A stretch of DNA of 6,223 bases from Maricaulis sp965657935 (lineage in GTDB: Bacteria; Pseudomonadota; Alphaproteobacteria; Caulobacterales; Maricaulaceae): contig CBFHQE010000141.1 of the NCBI GenBank assembly GCA_965657935.1, positions 1 through 6,223 of the forward strand, given 5' to 3'. Shown piece after piece: positions 1-5,697 of this stretch; positions within the stretch are counted from its first letter, which is position 1; the number at the start of each line of letters is the position of its first letter. The position numbers and the translations under genes are program-made. Under the pieces are notes generated by a model. It was not told the DNA's origin. It searched no databases and saw only the letters and a list, made by a program, of their open reading frames with translations.

Positions 1-490
1 ATTCGATCAGAATACCGGGGGCGTTGATCGACGCCGTGTAGAAATTATCTTGCGGAAACAGGAAGACGCGCGGCGTGTTGGCCAGTCCCAATGCAGCACT
101 GTTCGGGAGCAGAACCGGAAGCCGTGTTTGTGCGACCTGGGCGGCCTCATTATTGGATGGGCGCGGGAACGTCTGCGGCAGGCGTGCTGCGGTGGTGAAA
201 TTGTCAGAGAATTGCGCATTCTGGCGACGCAGATCCTCACGGACCTGACCCCAGTCGATCGGCATCAGGCGTGGACGTTCCGGACGGGCGCGGCTGGGTT
301 GAAAGGCGGCGGCGACCGAGAGCGTTGCCGGGCGAAGGTTCGTGGTCTGAACCTGGCGCTCCTGGACTGGCAAGGCTCGCGAGGGCGCGGTGCTGGTTCG
401 GTCCTGGGCCTGTGCAGGATTGACGGGCGTGGATGTGGACACAAGTGCCACCGCCAACATCGATATTCCAAAGCTGAGCTGAGATTTCAT
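1..490 (-). CDS. Secreted protein of unknown function, C-terminus beyond the window
   Basis: The frame is open from an ATG at 488-490 through the left edge, giving 163 codons without a stop, so the 3' end is missing. The start is supported by a GGGGAGG Shine-Dalgarno at 496-502, five bases upstream. Residues 1-28 form a Sec signal peptide: a lysine at position 2, a hydrophobic core of about residues 5-19, and an AQA cleavage motif at 26-28 before Q29-D30. The mature part is rich in Pro, Arg, Gln and Asn up to about residue 75, with no cysteine seen, then becomes more structured (for example LMPIDWGQVREDLRRQN and PRVFLFPQDNFYTASI). I do not recognise the family and infer only a periplasmic or surface location. 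It is divergent from panD across a 201-base gap. The codon pattern looks genuine, and a plus-strand frame over this region (50-541) is its shadow. Confidence 0.75.
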   Translation of the reverse strand, partial: MKSQLSFGISMLAVALVSTSTPVNPAQAQDRTSTAPSRALPVQERQVQTTNLRPATLSVAAAFQPSRARPERPRLMPIDWGQVREDLRRQNAQFSDNFTTAARLPQTFPRPSNNEAAQVAQTRLPVLLPNSAALGLANTPRVFLFPQDNFYTASINAPGILIE

Positions 491-556
491 GTCAGCCTCC
501 CCACCAGTTCAACGTATTCCCTTTATGCATGTTTAGCATGAATGGTGGATGACGAG

Positions 557-570
557 CCAAGTATACTTGG
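557..570. promoter_or_regulatory. Perfect 14-bp palindrome, candidate operator
   Basis: CCAAGTATACTTGG is a perfect inverted repeat with no spacer. It lies in the 201-base gap between the divergent secreted-protein gene and panD, 67 bases upstream of the secreted protein's ATG. Its position and symmetry suit a dimeric DNA-binding regulator, but no regulator is encoded nearby and the site is unproven. Confidence 0.35.
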
Positions 571-606
571 GTTCACCCGGAATTTTCCTGTCCTTGTGTT
601 GCCGGC

Positions 607-634
607 TTGACCGGTACGGGAGCGCCCCAATATT
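607..634 (+). promoter_or_regulatory. Probable sigma-70-type promoter of panD
   Basis: TTGACC (607-612, five of six matches to the -35 consensus) is followed after 16 bases by AATATT (629-634, four of six matches to the -10 consensus). This would start transcription near 641 and leave an untranslated leader of about 50 bases before the panD ATG. The call rests on visual consensus matching only. Confidence 0.4.
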
Positions 635-691
635 GAAATTGGCCGGCGGGCACGTTATGTGCGGCGCAGCAAATGTTTTGGAGTTCGCGTG

Positions 692-1057
692 ATGCGCCTC
701 ACCATGATGAAGACGAAGTTGCACCGGGCCGTCGTGACCCAGGCCGACCTGCACTACGAAGGTTCGATCTCCATCGACACCGACCTGCTGGACGCCGCCG
801 GCATCCTGAACAATGAGCAGGTTGATGTCCTGAACATCACCAATGGTGAGCGCTTCACGACCTATGCCATCAAGGCACCGCGTGGCAGCCGGACCTTCGG
901 TATCAATGGCGCTGCTGCCCGACTGGCACAGCCGGGCGATCGCATCATCGTTGTCGCCTACGCCCAGATGGAAGCCGCCGAGGCCGAGGTCTGGACCCCG
1001 ACTGTTGTTTTGCTGGACGAGCACAATCAGGTGGTAAGCCCGTCCACGGCGACCTGA
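692..1057 (+). CDS. panD: Aspartate 1-decarboxylase (pyruvoyl-dependent)
   Basis: PanD decarboxylates L-aspartate to beta-alanine in the cytoplasm, supplying the beta-alanine half of pantothenate and so of coenzyme A. The 121-residue product aligns without gaps to the N-terminal half of E. coli PanD as I recall it. The self-processing site YEGS has Gly24-Ser25, where Ser25 becomes the pyruvoyl group after chain cleavage. Lys9, His11, Tyr22, Arg54, Thr57, Tyr58 and Asn72, around the active site, are all present at the family positions. I chose the ATG at 692 because it reproduces the family N-terminus (MRLTMMKTKLHR) and has GGAG at 680-683, eight bases upstream. An upstream in-frame start at 659 would add 11 atypical residues. 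The gene stands apart from panB and panC. Family membership is very secure; maturation without a partner protein such as PanZ is inferred from the lineage. Confidence 0.97.
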   Translation: MRLTMMKTKLHRAVVTQADLHYEGSISIDTDLLDAAGILNNEQVDVLNITNGERFTTYAIKAPRGSRTFGINGAAARLAQPGDRIIVVAYAQMEAAEAEVWTPTVVLLDEHNQVVSPSTAT

Positions 1058-1064
1058 CGTGTCT

Positions 1065-1793
1065 CTAGTCCTGTGAAATGCAGAATGTGGCGCTAACCGA
1101 GGCTGTCAGCGATAGCTCGCCGGCTGCAATCGGCGGCGCAGCAGCCATGCGGGAGGCGGTCGCGGAAAGCATATCGGACTCGTACAGCATCGGGCGCGGC
1201 TGGATCGAGTGACCTTCATTCATGTGGCGAATGCCGCACAAATCGAACCCTCCGGCCTCGGCATAGAGATTGGCGAGGGACATCAGGCGGGCGACGGCAT
1301 CCCGGCGCGCCTGATCCATCGCATCCTGTGTGTCTTCCGCGCCAAAGCTCACGCCGTGGATGTTATTGGCGCCCGCTTCCGCCATGGCATCGATAACCCG
1401 GCCAAGGCGGTCGATTTCAACGACTTTCGCGCTCACCGTGTTTCGGGCTTCATAGCCGATAATTTCCCGCGCATAGGTGGTCTGGTTCGGACGACGTTCC
1501 GAATACACGGGCGAAACCGATAACTGCGATGTCTGCATGTCGGAGCGGTCAACTCCCGCACGCCGCAGCGCCGCAAAAACCCGTTCCATCATTTCGGAAT
1601 TTGCTGCCAGGGCTGCCCGCGCCGTGTCTGCTCGCGTGACGACACCTGAGCTGACTGACGCGAAATCGGGTTCAACTTCGGCATGGGCAGAGGCGGTCAG
1701 CGACAGTGTCGGCTGGAAGGCCGGGGCTTCCTGGGCCATTGCCAGGGTGCTGGAGGACATCAACAGGCTGGCGGCGAATAGGGATCGGAACAT
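1065..1793 (-). CDS. SIMPL domain-containing periplasmic protein (YggE-like, DUF541)
   Basis: The product is about 242 residues, close to E. coli YggE, an oxidative-stress-associated protein of unclear biochemistry. Residues 1-20 form a signal peptide ending AMA before Q21-E22, so the protein is periplasmic. The mature chain shows the family layout: an opening beta strand (LSLTASAHAEVEPDFASVSSGV), a helix beginning RAALAANSEMMERVFAAL, the segment DMQTSQLSVSPVY, then YEARNTVSAKV and a C-terminal LTASVSATF strand. I prefer the ATG at 1791-1793, which has GAAAGAG at 1799-1805 at good spacing. A GTG two codons upstream (1797-1799) overlaps that Shine-Dalgarno. The stop lies 7 bases from the panD stop in convergent orientation, and I see no clear terminator between them. 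Two cysteines are present, one seven residues from the C-terminus and one in the segment FDLCGIRH. Confidence 0.9.
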   Translation of the reverse strand: MFRSLFAASLLMSSSTLAMAQEAPAFQPTLSLTASAHAEVEPDFASVSSGVVTRADTARAALAANSEMMERVFAALRRAGVDRSDMQTSQLSVSPVYSERRPNQTTYAREIIGYEARNTVSAKVVEIDRLGRVIDAMAEAGANNIHGVSFGAEDTQDAMDQARRDAVARLMSLANLYAEAGGFDLCGIRHMNEGHSIQPRPMLYESDMLSATASRMAAAPPIAAGELSLTASVSATFCISQD

Positions 1794-1899
1794 GGTCACT
1801 CTTTCGGTTGCACGCGTGAAGCGGTCTCATTCTAGGTCATCAACCCGGCATTGTCTTGCCGGACGATAATCGGGTCTGATATCCGTCCTAGCGGCTTGA

Positions 1900-1942
1900 T
1901 CCTGCCGCAAAGCTGAACCGACCGGCCATTTTCCTGCCGCAA
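1900..1942. repeat. Pair of 11-bp direct repeats, centres 32 bp apart
   Basis: TCCTGCCGCAA occurs at 1900-1910 and again at 1932-1942 in the 214-base gap between the divergent SIMPL and YkgJ-like genes. The 32-base spacing is close to three helical turns, so both copies would face the same side of the DNA, as expected of a paired regulator site. The same gap holds two hairpin-forming inverted repeats, CCGGCA/TGCCGG (1845-1862) and CCGGA/TCCGG (1975-1988), the latter just before the YkgJ ribosome binding site. Function is unproven. Confidence 0.35.
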
Positions 1943-2007
1943 GTCAGCGTGAACCTGCAGTGCGACGGCTTATGCCGGACCATTCCGGTCAGCAAGGGGA
2001 GGCATTC

Positions 2008-2550
2008 ATGTCCGATAATCCGTGCCTGGCCTGCCCGATTGAACAGGGCTGTTGCCGCAATCTCGACTGGATGCGCCTCAGTCCAGATGAGTATGATCGT
2101 GTCTATGCAGACGTCGAAGACCGCATGGAATACAAGCGGGAAGGTCCCTTCCTGCTCGTGCGCGCCAAGGATCAGGGGCCGTGCCCGCACTGGGATGGCC
2201 AATGCACGGTGTACGACAAACGCCCGATGGAGTGCCGCCTCTATCCGCAGGCCGTAGGCAGTGTTTTCGATGGGCGGGACATGGTGCTTTCCGTCCATGC
2301 GGAGACACCCTGTCCGTGGCGAGGAAAACTGCGCGGTTCTGATGATGCCGCTGTTGAAATGGTCCGTGCCCTGGGAGAGACGGTCGCCCGCCATGGCCAG
2401 CCGGTCCGTGTGGTGCGGGAGGAGGGGCTCGGCAAGCTGGAGATCGCCTGGCGTCGCCTGATCCGAAAGCTCTTTGGCTTTGGGCGTTATGACGACACCG
2501 AGTATCGTCCCTTCATCGACCTCAGGCGAGTGCTGACGCGCCGGTCCTGA
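2008..2550 (+). CDS. YkgJ-family zinc/iron-chelating cysteine-cluster protein
   Basis: The 180-residue cytoplasmic protein carries the cysteine pattern of the YkgJ/CxxCxxCC family, thought to bind Zn or an Fe-S cluster. There is an N-terminal C6-x2-C9-x5-C15-C16, then GPCPHWDGQC (C59, C66) and RPMECRLYP (C76), and finally C102 in ETPCPW. The tail from about residue 105 is charged and helical with a basic end (RRLIRKLF, RRVLTRRS). The start at 2008 is decided by AAGGGGAGG at 1994-2002, five bases upstream; an in-frame ATG at 1960 has no such site and would add 16 unconserved-looking residues. The biochemical role of the family is not established, so I assign only metal binding. A 253-codon minus-strand frame covering the gene is a shadow. 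Confidence 0.9.
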   Translation: MSDNPCLACPIEQGCCRNLDWMRLSPDEYDRVYADVEDRMEYKREGPFLLVRAKDQGPCPHWDGQCTVYDKRPMECRLYPQAVGSVFDGRDMVLSVHAETPCPWRGKLRGSDDAAVEMVRALGETVARHGQPVRVVREEGLGKLEIAWRRLIRKLFGFGRYDDTEYRPFIDLRRVLTRRS

Positions 2551-2584
2551 CTGTGTTTGGCGTTCCAGCAACTCACACAATGGC

Positions 2585-2611
2585 TTGGCGGGCTGAATAA
2601 AGGGCGATAAC
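2585..2611 (+). promoter_or_regulatory. Possible promoter of the tRNA gene
   Basis: TTGGCG (2585-2590) and GATAAC (2606-2611) each match four of six consensus bases, but the 15-base spacing is short. A start near 2618 would leave a short 5' leader on the tRNA. Co-transcription with the YkgJ-like gene, which ends 84 bases upstream of the tRNA, is also possible. Confidence 0.25.
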
Positions 2612-2634
2612 CATGACGGGCTTACCAAGCGAGC

Positions 2635-2711
2635 GGGCCTGTAGCTCAATTGGTTAGAGCCGGCGGCTCATAACCGCTTGGTTGGGGGTTCGAGTCCCTC
2701 CGGGCCCACCA
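2635..2711 (+). tRNA. tRNA with anticodon CAU, probably tRNA-Ile2 (lysidine type)
   Basis: A full 77-base cloverleaf can be folded by eye. Acceptor stem: GGGCCTG (2635-2641) with CGGGCCC (2701-2707). D arm: GCTC/GAGC with the GG of the D loop at 2652-2653. Anticodon stem: GGCGG/CCGCT, closed by one G-U pair, around loop CTCATAA with anticodon CAT at 2669-2671. T arm: loop TTCGAGT. Discriminator base A, and an encoded CCA at 2709-2711. CAU can mean fMet, elongator Met, or Ile2 after lysidine modification of C34. First pair G-C argues against fMet. C4-G69 and C5-G68 are determinants known for E. coli TilS, and the anticodon arm resembles E. coli ileX more than its elongator Met tRNA, so I favour Ile2. 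Automatic annotation may label it tRNA-Met. The T-rich stretch TTTTCTTTT at 2712-2720 may help end transcription. Confidence 0.93.
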
Positions 2712-2825
2712 TTTTCTTTTCAAGCTCGGCTTCGAGCGCGACCATACGAAATTGATTGTCGGTGTTGACGCTCAGGGCGCCGGGTCGTGATGTGAACTGG
2801 CAAGTTTGGGGCTGTTTCGGTGGTG

Positions 2826-3794
2826 TCAGGGCACCGGACTCTGTTCACACAAGGTCCCGTACTGGACAGACTGCCAGTAATCGAGTGCCCATACGGCCAT
2901 CATGACACGATGATAGGCACCAAGTTCCGAGGTGATCTCGTAGCCCGTTGCTTCGCCGGACAGGGGGGCGTTTGGCTCACTGGAGTTGTTGGGTCCCCAT
3001 GAGCCATCTTCAAGCTGAGCACTCGCGAGATGATGGAGTGCACGCTCTATAAAGGGGTCAACTTGCTGGGCCCGGGCCAGGAGAAGGGCGAGGACTATTT
3101 CGCTTACGAGATCCCAGTCTTCCACCGCAAGTACAAGTTCGAGCTGGCTCAGGGCTCGCTCCACCAGCCCGTCGCTCCACGCGATCTGGGTGCCGCCGGC
3201 CCACGACAAATCCCTGTTGCCGAAATCCGTAAGGTAATAGATCCAGTGTGTTGCATCATACAGGGCTGGACGATTGGCGTGTGTGAACAAGGCTTCCGTG
3301 TGCGCGAGGTGACGGAAGTGTTTCCAGGAGGGAAGGGGCGAGTGGAGTCCATGTCCTTCCATGGCCCATTTGAGTTCGGCGAAACGCATTGGCGACCGCG
3401 CTGAGTAGATCGCTTCCGGGCGGTTCATCCATGCCTCGACGAATGTGTCAGGCAAGATCCGTCTGCTTGTCTCGAAGCCGATCGCGCGCCGCATTATGAG
3501 GTGTGCAGGGAGGCAAAGCGGGTGTCCGGTCTCCGGGAAGAGGTGCAGCCCGGTTGAACTGTAGGCGGAAGACAATGCGTTCCAAATGGCCCGGACAAGT
3601 CCCGACACTCCCTCGGAAGCGTCATTCGCTATGCAGAAGACGGCCAGGTCTGCGAGGCAGGTCTGATGGTATTCGCAGGGAGAATGCCTGCAGTCGCGTG
3701 GCACAAGCATATCGAGTCGGCATTCCAGCCAATGCGACGCCCGGTCTCGGGACAGGGACAGAAGCGTCGAGACCGGGCGTGCATCATCGGGCAT
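2826..3794 (-). CDS. Helical-repeat protein with a QW motif, third gene of the radical SAM operon
   Basis: This is a 322-residue protein of unknown function without signal peptide or membrane segment. The N-terminal fifth is cysteine-rich (C25, C35, C40, C46, C54, including CRHSPCEYHQTC). The rest is predicted by eye to be helical: THWIYYLTDFGNRD at 182-195, repeated Leu/Ala helices at 208-241, then residues 251-266, which match the QW motif of terpene-cyclase-like alpha-barrels (R-A-x2-x-L-x3-Q-x3-G-x-W, ending QLEDGSWG). The catalytic DxDD of squalene-hopene cyclases is absent and only one QW copy is clear, so it is unlikely to be a terpene cyclase. It may belong to the uncharacterised DUF6895-like proteins, which I name only as a guess. 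The ATG at 3792-3794 follows the preceding stop by 3 bases, with AAGG about nine bases upstream inside that gene, so translation is probably coupled. A role as partner of the radical SAM step is inferred from context. Confidence 0.85.
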   Translation of the reverse strand: MPDDARPVSTLLSLSRDRASHWLECRLDMLVPRDCRHSPCEYHQTCLADLAVFCIANDASEGVSGLVRAIWNALSSAYSSTGLHLFPETGHPLCLPAHLIMRRAIGFETSRRILPDTFVEAWMNRPEAIYSARSPMRFAELKWAMEGHGLHSPLPSWKHFRHLAHTEALFTHANRPALYDATHWIYYLTDFGNRDLSWAGGTQIAWSDGLVERALSQLELVLAVEDWDLVSEIVLALLLARAQQVDPFIERALHHLASAQLEDGSWGPNNSSEPNAPLSGEATGYEITSELGAYHRVMMAVWALDYWQSVQYGTLCEQSPVP

Positions 3795-3797
3795 AGG

Positions 3798-4202
3798 TCA
3801 GTACCTTCTGCCGCGATTATTGTTTAGCGGCCGTTGAATGTCCCGCATCGAGTTTGTAACGCCAGCGCGGTCGAGCACGCCGATCTGCTGGGAACTCAGT
3901 GCGGAGGCGTTTACACCGCAGCCCACTATGGCGAGCCACGCATCCGGTGGCGTGTTCGGGTTGAGGCCGAGCCGGGTCAGGATTTCGGCGCGGTCTACAG
4001 GGGTGCCGCCCGGCATCATTGCTCTGGCCTGGGGATTGATGGCCAGGCTGTCCGCGCTGTTGTTCTGGATGGCCCGCAGCGCGCTTGGATCGATTTGGCG
4101 CTGGGGTTGCCGCATCTGGGCCTCCGCACTACTCCCGAGCGCCGCGGCCCCCGCGGCGACGGATGCGCCCACCACGAAATCTCGCCTTGATTTGTCAGTC
4201 AT
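3798..4202 (-). CDS. Tat-signal small protein, candidate substrate of the radical SAM enzyme
   Basis: The 134-residue protein has a twin-arginine signal: S5-R6-R7-D8-F9-V10-V11, an Ala/Gly hydrophobic stretch to about residue 22, and an AEA cleavage site before Q29. Tat exports folded proteins, often after cofactor insertion, so export would follow any modification in the cytoplasm. The mature chain is Asn/Gln/Pro-rich (29-68), then has a more ordered part, RAEILTRLGLNPNTPPDAWL (71-90), and the segment IVGCGVNASAL (92-102) holding the only cysteine, C95. It ends in a basic tail, RPLNNNRGRRY, with the sole Tyr at the C-terminus. The sole Trp is W89. It sits between the maturase and the helical-repeat gene and has the strongest ribosome binding site in the window, as expected for a substrate needed in excess. 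Function is inferred from context; no family is recognised, and it could instead be a structural partner. Confidence 0.85.
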   Translation of the reverse strand: MTDKSRRDFVVGASVAAGAAALGSSAEAQMRQPQRQIDPSALRAIQNNSADSLAINPQARAMMPGGTPVDRAEILTRLGLNPNTPPDAWLAIVGCGVNASALSSQQIGVLDRAGVTNSMRDIQRPLNNNRGRRY

Positions 4203-4208
4203 GATTTT

Positions 4209-4215
4209 CCTCCTT
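4209..4215 (-). promoter_or_regulatory. Strong Shine-Dalgarno of the Tat-signal protein
   Basis: AAGGAGG on the minus strand, six bases from the ATG at 4200-4202, is the best match to the anti-Shine-Dalgarno in the window. It fixes the start and suggests that the small protein is made at a higher rate than its operon neighbours, whose sites are weak or absent. Confidence 0.7.
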
Positions 4216-4246
4216 GGCAGTGAACTATTCTTGGCAGTGAACTATT
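4213..4246. repeat. Perfect 17-bp tandem duplication
   Basis: CTTGGCAGTGAACTATT occurs twice head to tail (4213-4229 and 4230-4246) with no mismatch. The right-hand copy carries the stop codon of the radical SAM gene (TAG, 4242-4244 on the minus strand), and the left-hand copy abuts and contributes to the AAGGAGG site of the next gene. Removing one copy would shorten the intergenic gap from 39 to 22 bases without changing either protein. The perfect identity suggests a recent slippage or duplication event. Confidence 0.9.
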
Positions 4247-5279
4247 TTTCTGACGGTGCAGATGCGAGTGCATGAGCAATCTGGCGCTCAGAGTGTTCAG
4301 AGAGAGCCGCCCTGAAAGTGCGTTCGAAATCATCGCAATAGGCGTTGTACATGTCGCCTGTGTTGTACTCCGCGTATTGCGCGCAACCACCTCCGCAAAC
4401 CAGTGCATAGCGGCACCTCTGGCAGGTTGGCAGGGTTTCAATGCTCCTTGAGAACCAGCGCTCGGTTGCCTTTTCGTCCAGGCTGAGACTCTTGTCCGGA
4501 CCATAGGCGCCGATGCGGCTGCAGGCCTTGCCAACTGACTCCCAGCACGCATAGACGTGCCCGTCCGCGGCCATGATGAAATTCCCGGTATTGGCCGAAC
4601 AAAATGTGCTCTTGAGGCCGAACCGAGCGTTTTCATTGAATACCGGCCCCATGGCGCGTTCAGCATGGATGGCCGGCGCGCTCGTGAAGACATTGTCAAA
4701 CTCTCGGCATCGGTCGTTCAGGGCGGTAACAATATCACCGTGGTCAATCTCGGCATGGACAGTGCCTTCAACGTCCTTGTCGTAGACGGTGTTGGCGTAA
4801 ATGATCACCTGCGGATGATCGATCCAGCCCCTCAATGCGAAGTCCGAGATGATCGTGTCGAAGTGGTGAATGTTTGAAGGGTCGACGTGCACGCGGATCT
4901 GGATCTGGGCATCGGTCTGCTCGAGTGCGAGGTCGATGTTCGCGACAATCTTGTCAAACGAGCTCTCCTTGCCGATGTAAACCCTGCGCTTGTCATGGAT
5001 ATCCTTGGGGCCATCTATCGAAATCTGGACCTGCTCTATGCCACCGGACCCGATGAGATCGAGGAAGGCTTCCAGGTCGTGTCCATTTGTAATGCAGGCA
5101 AAGTGATGCCCCGCGGTCTGACCGCTACGGACGATGTGCGTGACAACATCCAAATTGGCTCGATCCAACGGCTCTCCGCCGTAGAGCACGATCTGCCCGC
5201 CTGGGAGTTGTCCGCGGGCCTTCTTGATTTCTGCAATCGCCGCCAGAGCTGCATCCGCCTGCTCCCGGCTCATCACCAC
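4242..5279 (-). CDS. Radical SAM/SPASM maturase, core and C-terminal part (frameshifted from its N-terminus)
   Basis: This 345-codon frame holds most of the radical SAM barrel and the auxiliary-cluster domain. The GGEP motif that contacts SAM lies at residues 34-37 and the strand QISIDGP at 85-91. The C-terminal SPASM pattern is complete: C227, then G240-x4-C245, then C286-x2-C289-x5-C295-x3-C299, then C315, enough for two auxiliary 4Fe-4S clusters. SPASM enzymes mainly modify peptides and proteins, so I infer a cytoplasmic peptide maturase. The CX3CX2C motif for the SAM cluster is missing here; it lies in the preceding frame (5302-5697). The frame opens upstream of 5279 without a stop through to the shift zone. 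GTG/ATG codons at 5279-5271 have AAGGGG at 5283-5288 upstream, so separate translation of this part is conceivable but would give an enzyme without its SAM cluster. Confidence 0.8.
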   Translation of the reverse strand: MVMSREQADAALAAIAEIKKARGQLPGGQIVLYGGEPLDRANLDVVTHIVRSGQTAGHHFACITNGHDLEAFLDLIGSGGIEQVQISIDGPKDIHDKRRVYIGKESSFDKIVANIDLALEQTDAQIQIRVHVDPSNIHHFDTIISDFALRGWIDHPQVIIYANTVYDKDVEGTVHAEIDHGDIVTALNDRCREFDNVFTSAPAIHAERAMGPVFNENARFGLKSTFCSANTGNFIMAADGHVYACWESVGKACSRIGAYGPDKSLSLDEKATERWFSRSIETLPTCQRCRYALVCGGGCAQYAEYNTGDMYNAYCDDFERTFRAALSEHSERQIAHALASAPSEK

Positions 5280-5301
5280 ATTCCCCTTGTGGTGGGAAAT
5301 T

Positions 5302-5697
5302 TCACCGCTTGCGCTCTTGAGCGTGTTTTTGCATCGGGCGCTCGAAGCAATAAGTGCAACGGTAATTGCAGTCGAGATTGGGGACGATCATGAAGGCAGG
5401 TTTGGAATGCAGGGCGTCGTGGAGTGCGCCGGCAAGGTTCACCACGTTTTCCTGCTCTTCGGCGCGGGACATTTCGACCAGGTGCCCGCGATCATACCAT
5501 TCTTTCTTGAGTGGAAGCGGCAAGGTTCCAATCACTTCCTCGATAGCCGCTTCATTGCGGGGGTGGAGCGCGTCGGCCAGTGGCGCACCGATACGCTCGG
5601 AAATGAAATCCATGGAACCCGAAAGCCCGTTCATCAGAACGTAACCGCCGCTCGGGAGAGGGGTTGAAAGGATGGTGTAGGAGCTGAGTCTGAACAT
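5302..5697 (-). CDS. Radical SAM/SPASM maturase, N-terminal part with the SAM-cluster motif
   Basis: From the ATG at 5695-5697 this frame gives 131 residues before a premature TGA (5302-5304). Residues 4-76 resemble the non-catalytic N-terminal region of peptide maturases, with a beta-type start (SYTILSTPLPSGGYVLMNGL) and then helices; it could bind the substrate leader, by analogy with RRE domains. Then come strand PAFMIVPNLD and the cluster motif C110-x3-C114-x2-C117 in CNYRCTYCFERPM. After M122-Q123 the reading departs from family expectation (KHAQERKR, stop). Dropping one A from the five-A run at 5326-5330 gives QNTLKSASGEI and continues in frame into the downstream part, for a 484-residue protein of normal maturase length. 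Neither this ATG nor a GTG three codons upstream (5706) has a clear Shine-Dalgarno. Gene order and the strict split point argue for one broken or mis-sequenced gene. Confidence 0.75.
   Translation of the reverse strand: MFRLSSYTILSTPLPSGGYVLMNGLSGSMDFISERIGAPLADALHPRNEAAIEEVIGTLPLPLKKEWYDRGHLVEMSRAEEQENVVNLAGALHDALHSKPAFMIVPNLDCNYRCTYCFERPMQKHAQERKR

Noticed and set aside
50..541. 163-codon plus-strand ORF
   Set aside because: It is antisense to the signal-peptide-bearing gene at 1-490, lacks a ribosome binding site and has no protein-like organisation.
628..638. CAATATTGAAA shared between the panD promoter and the operon palindrome (5755-5765)
   Set aside because: An 11-base match within 6 kb is expected by chance, and only the second copy is part of a full palindrome.
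1888..2649. 253-codon minus-strand ORF
   Set aside because: It lies opposite the YkgJ-like gene, whose cysteine motifs and ribosome binding site are clear. The product has no recognisable features and runs into the tRNA, so it is a shadow frame.
2724..2737. GCTCG/CGAGC hairpin 3' of the helical-repeat gene as operon terminator
   Set aside because: The stem is 5 bp and no T tract follows on the minus strand; it reads TTGAAAAG. I cannot identify the operon's terminator.
2640..2858. Minus-strand open frame ending VGPEGLEPPTKRL
   Set aside because: The ending is the familiar artefact of translating the antisense strand of a tRNA. The upstream part (for example FRMVALEAELEKK) reads like protein but has no good start or ribosome binding site. 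A remnant of an old gene cannot be excluded, but nothing supports it.
4887..5393. 168-codon plus-strand ORF, with others opposite the maturase (4557-4877, 5224-5667)
   Set aside because: All lie antisense to the radical SAM gene, whose motifs define the coding strand.
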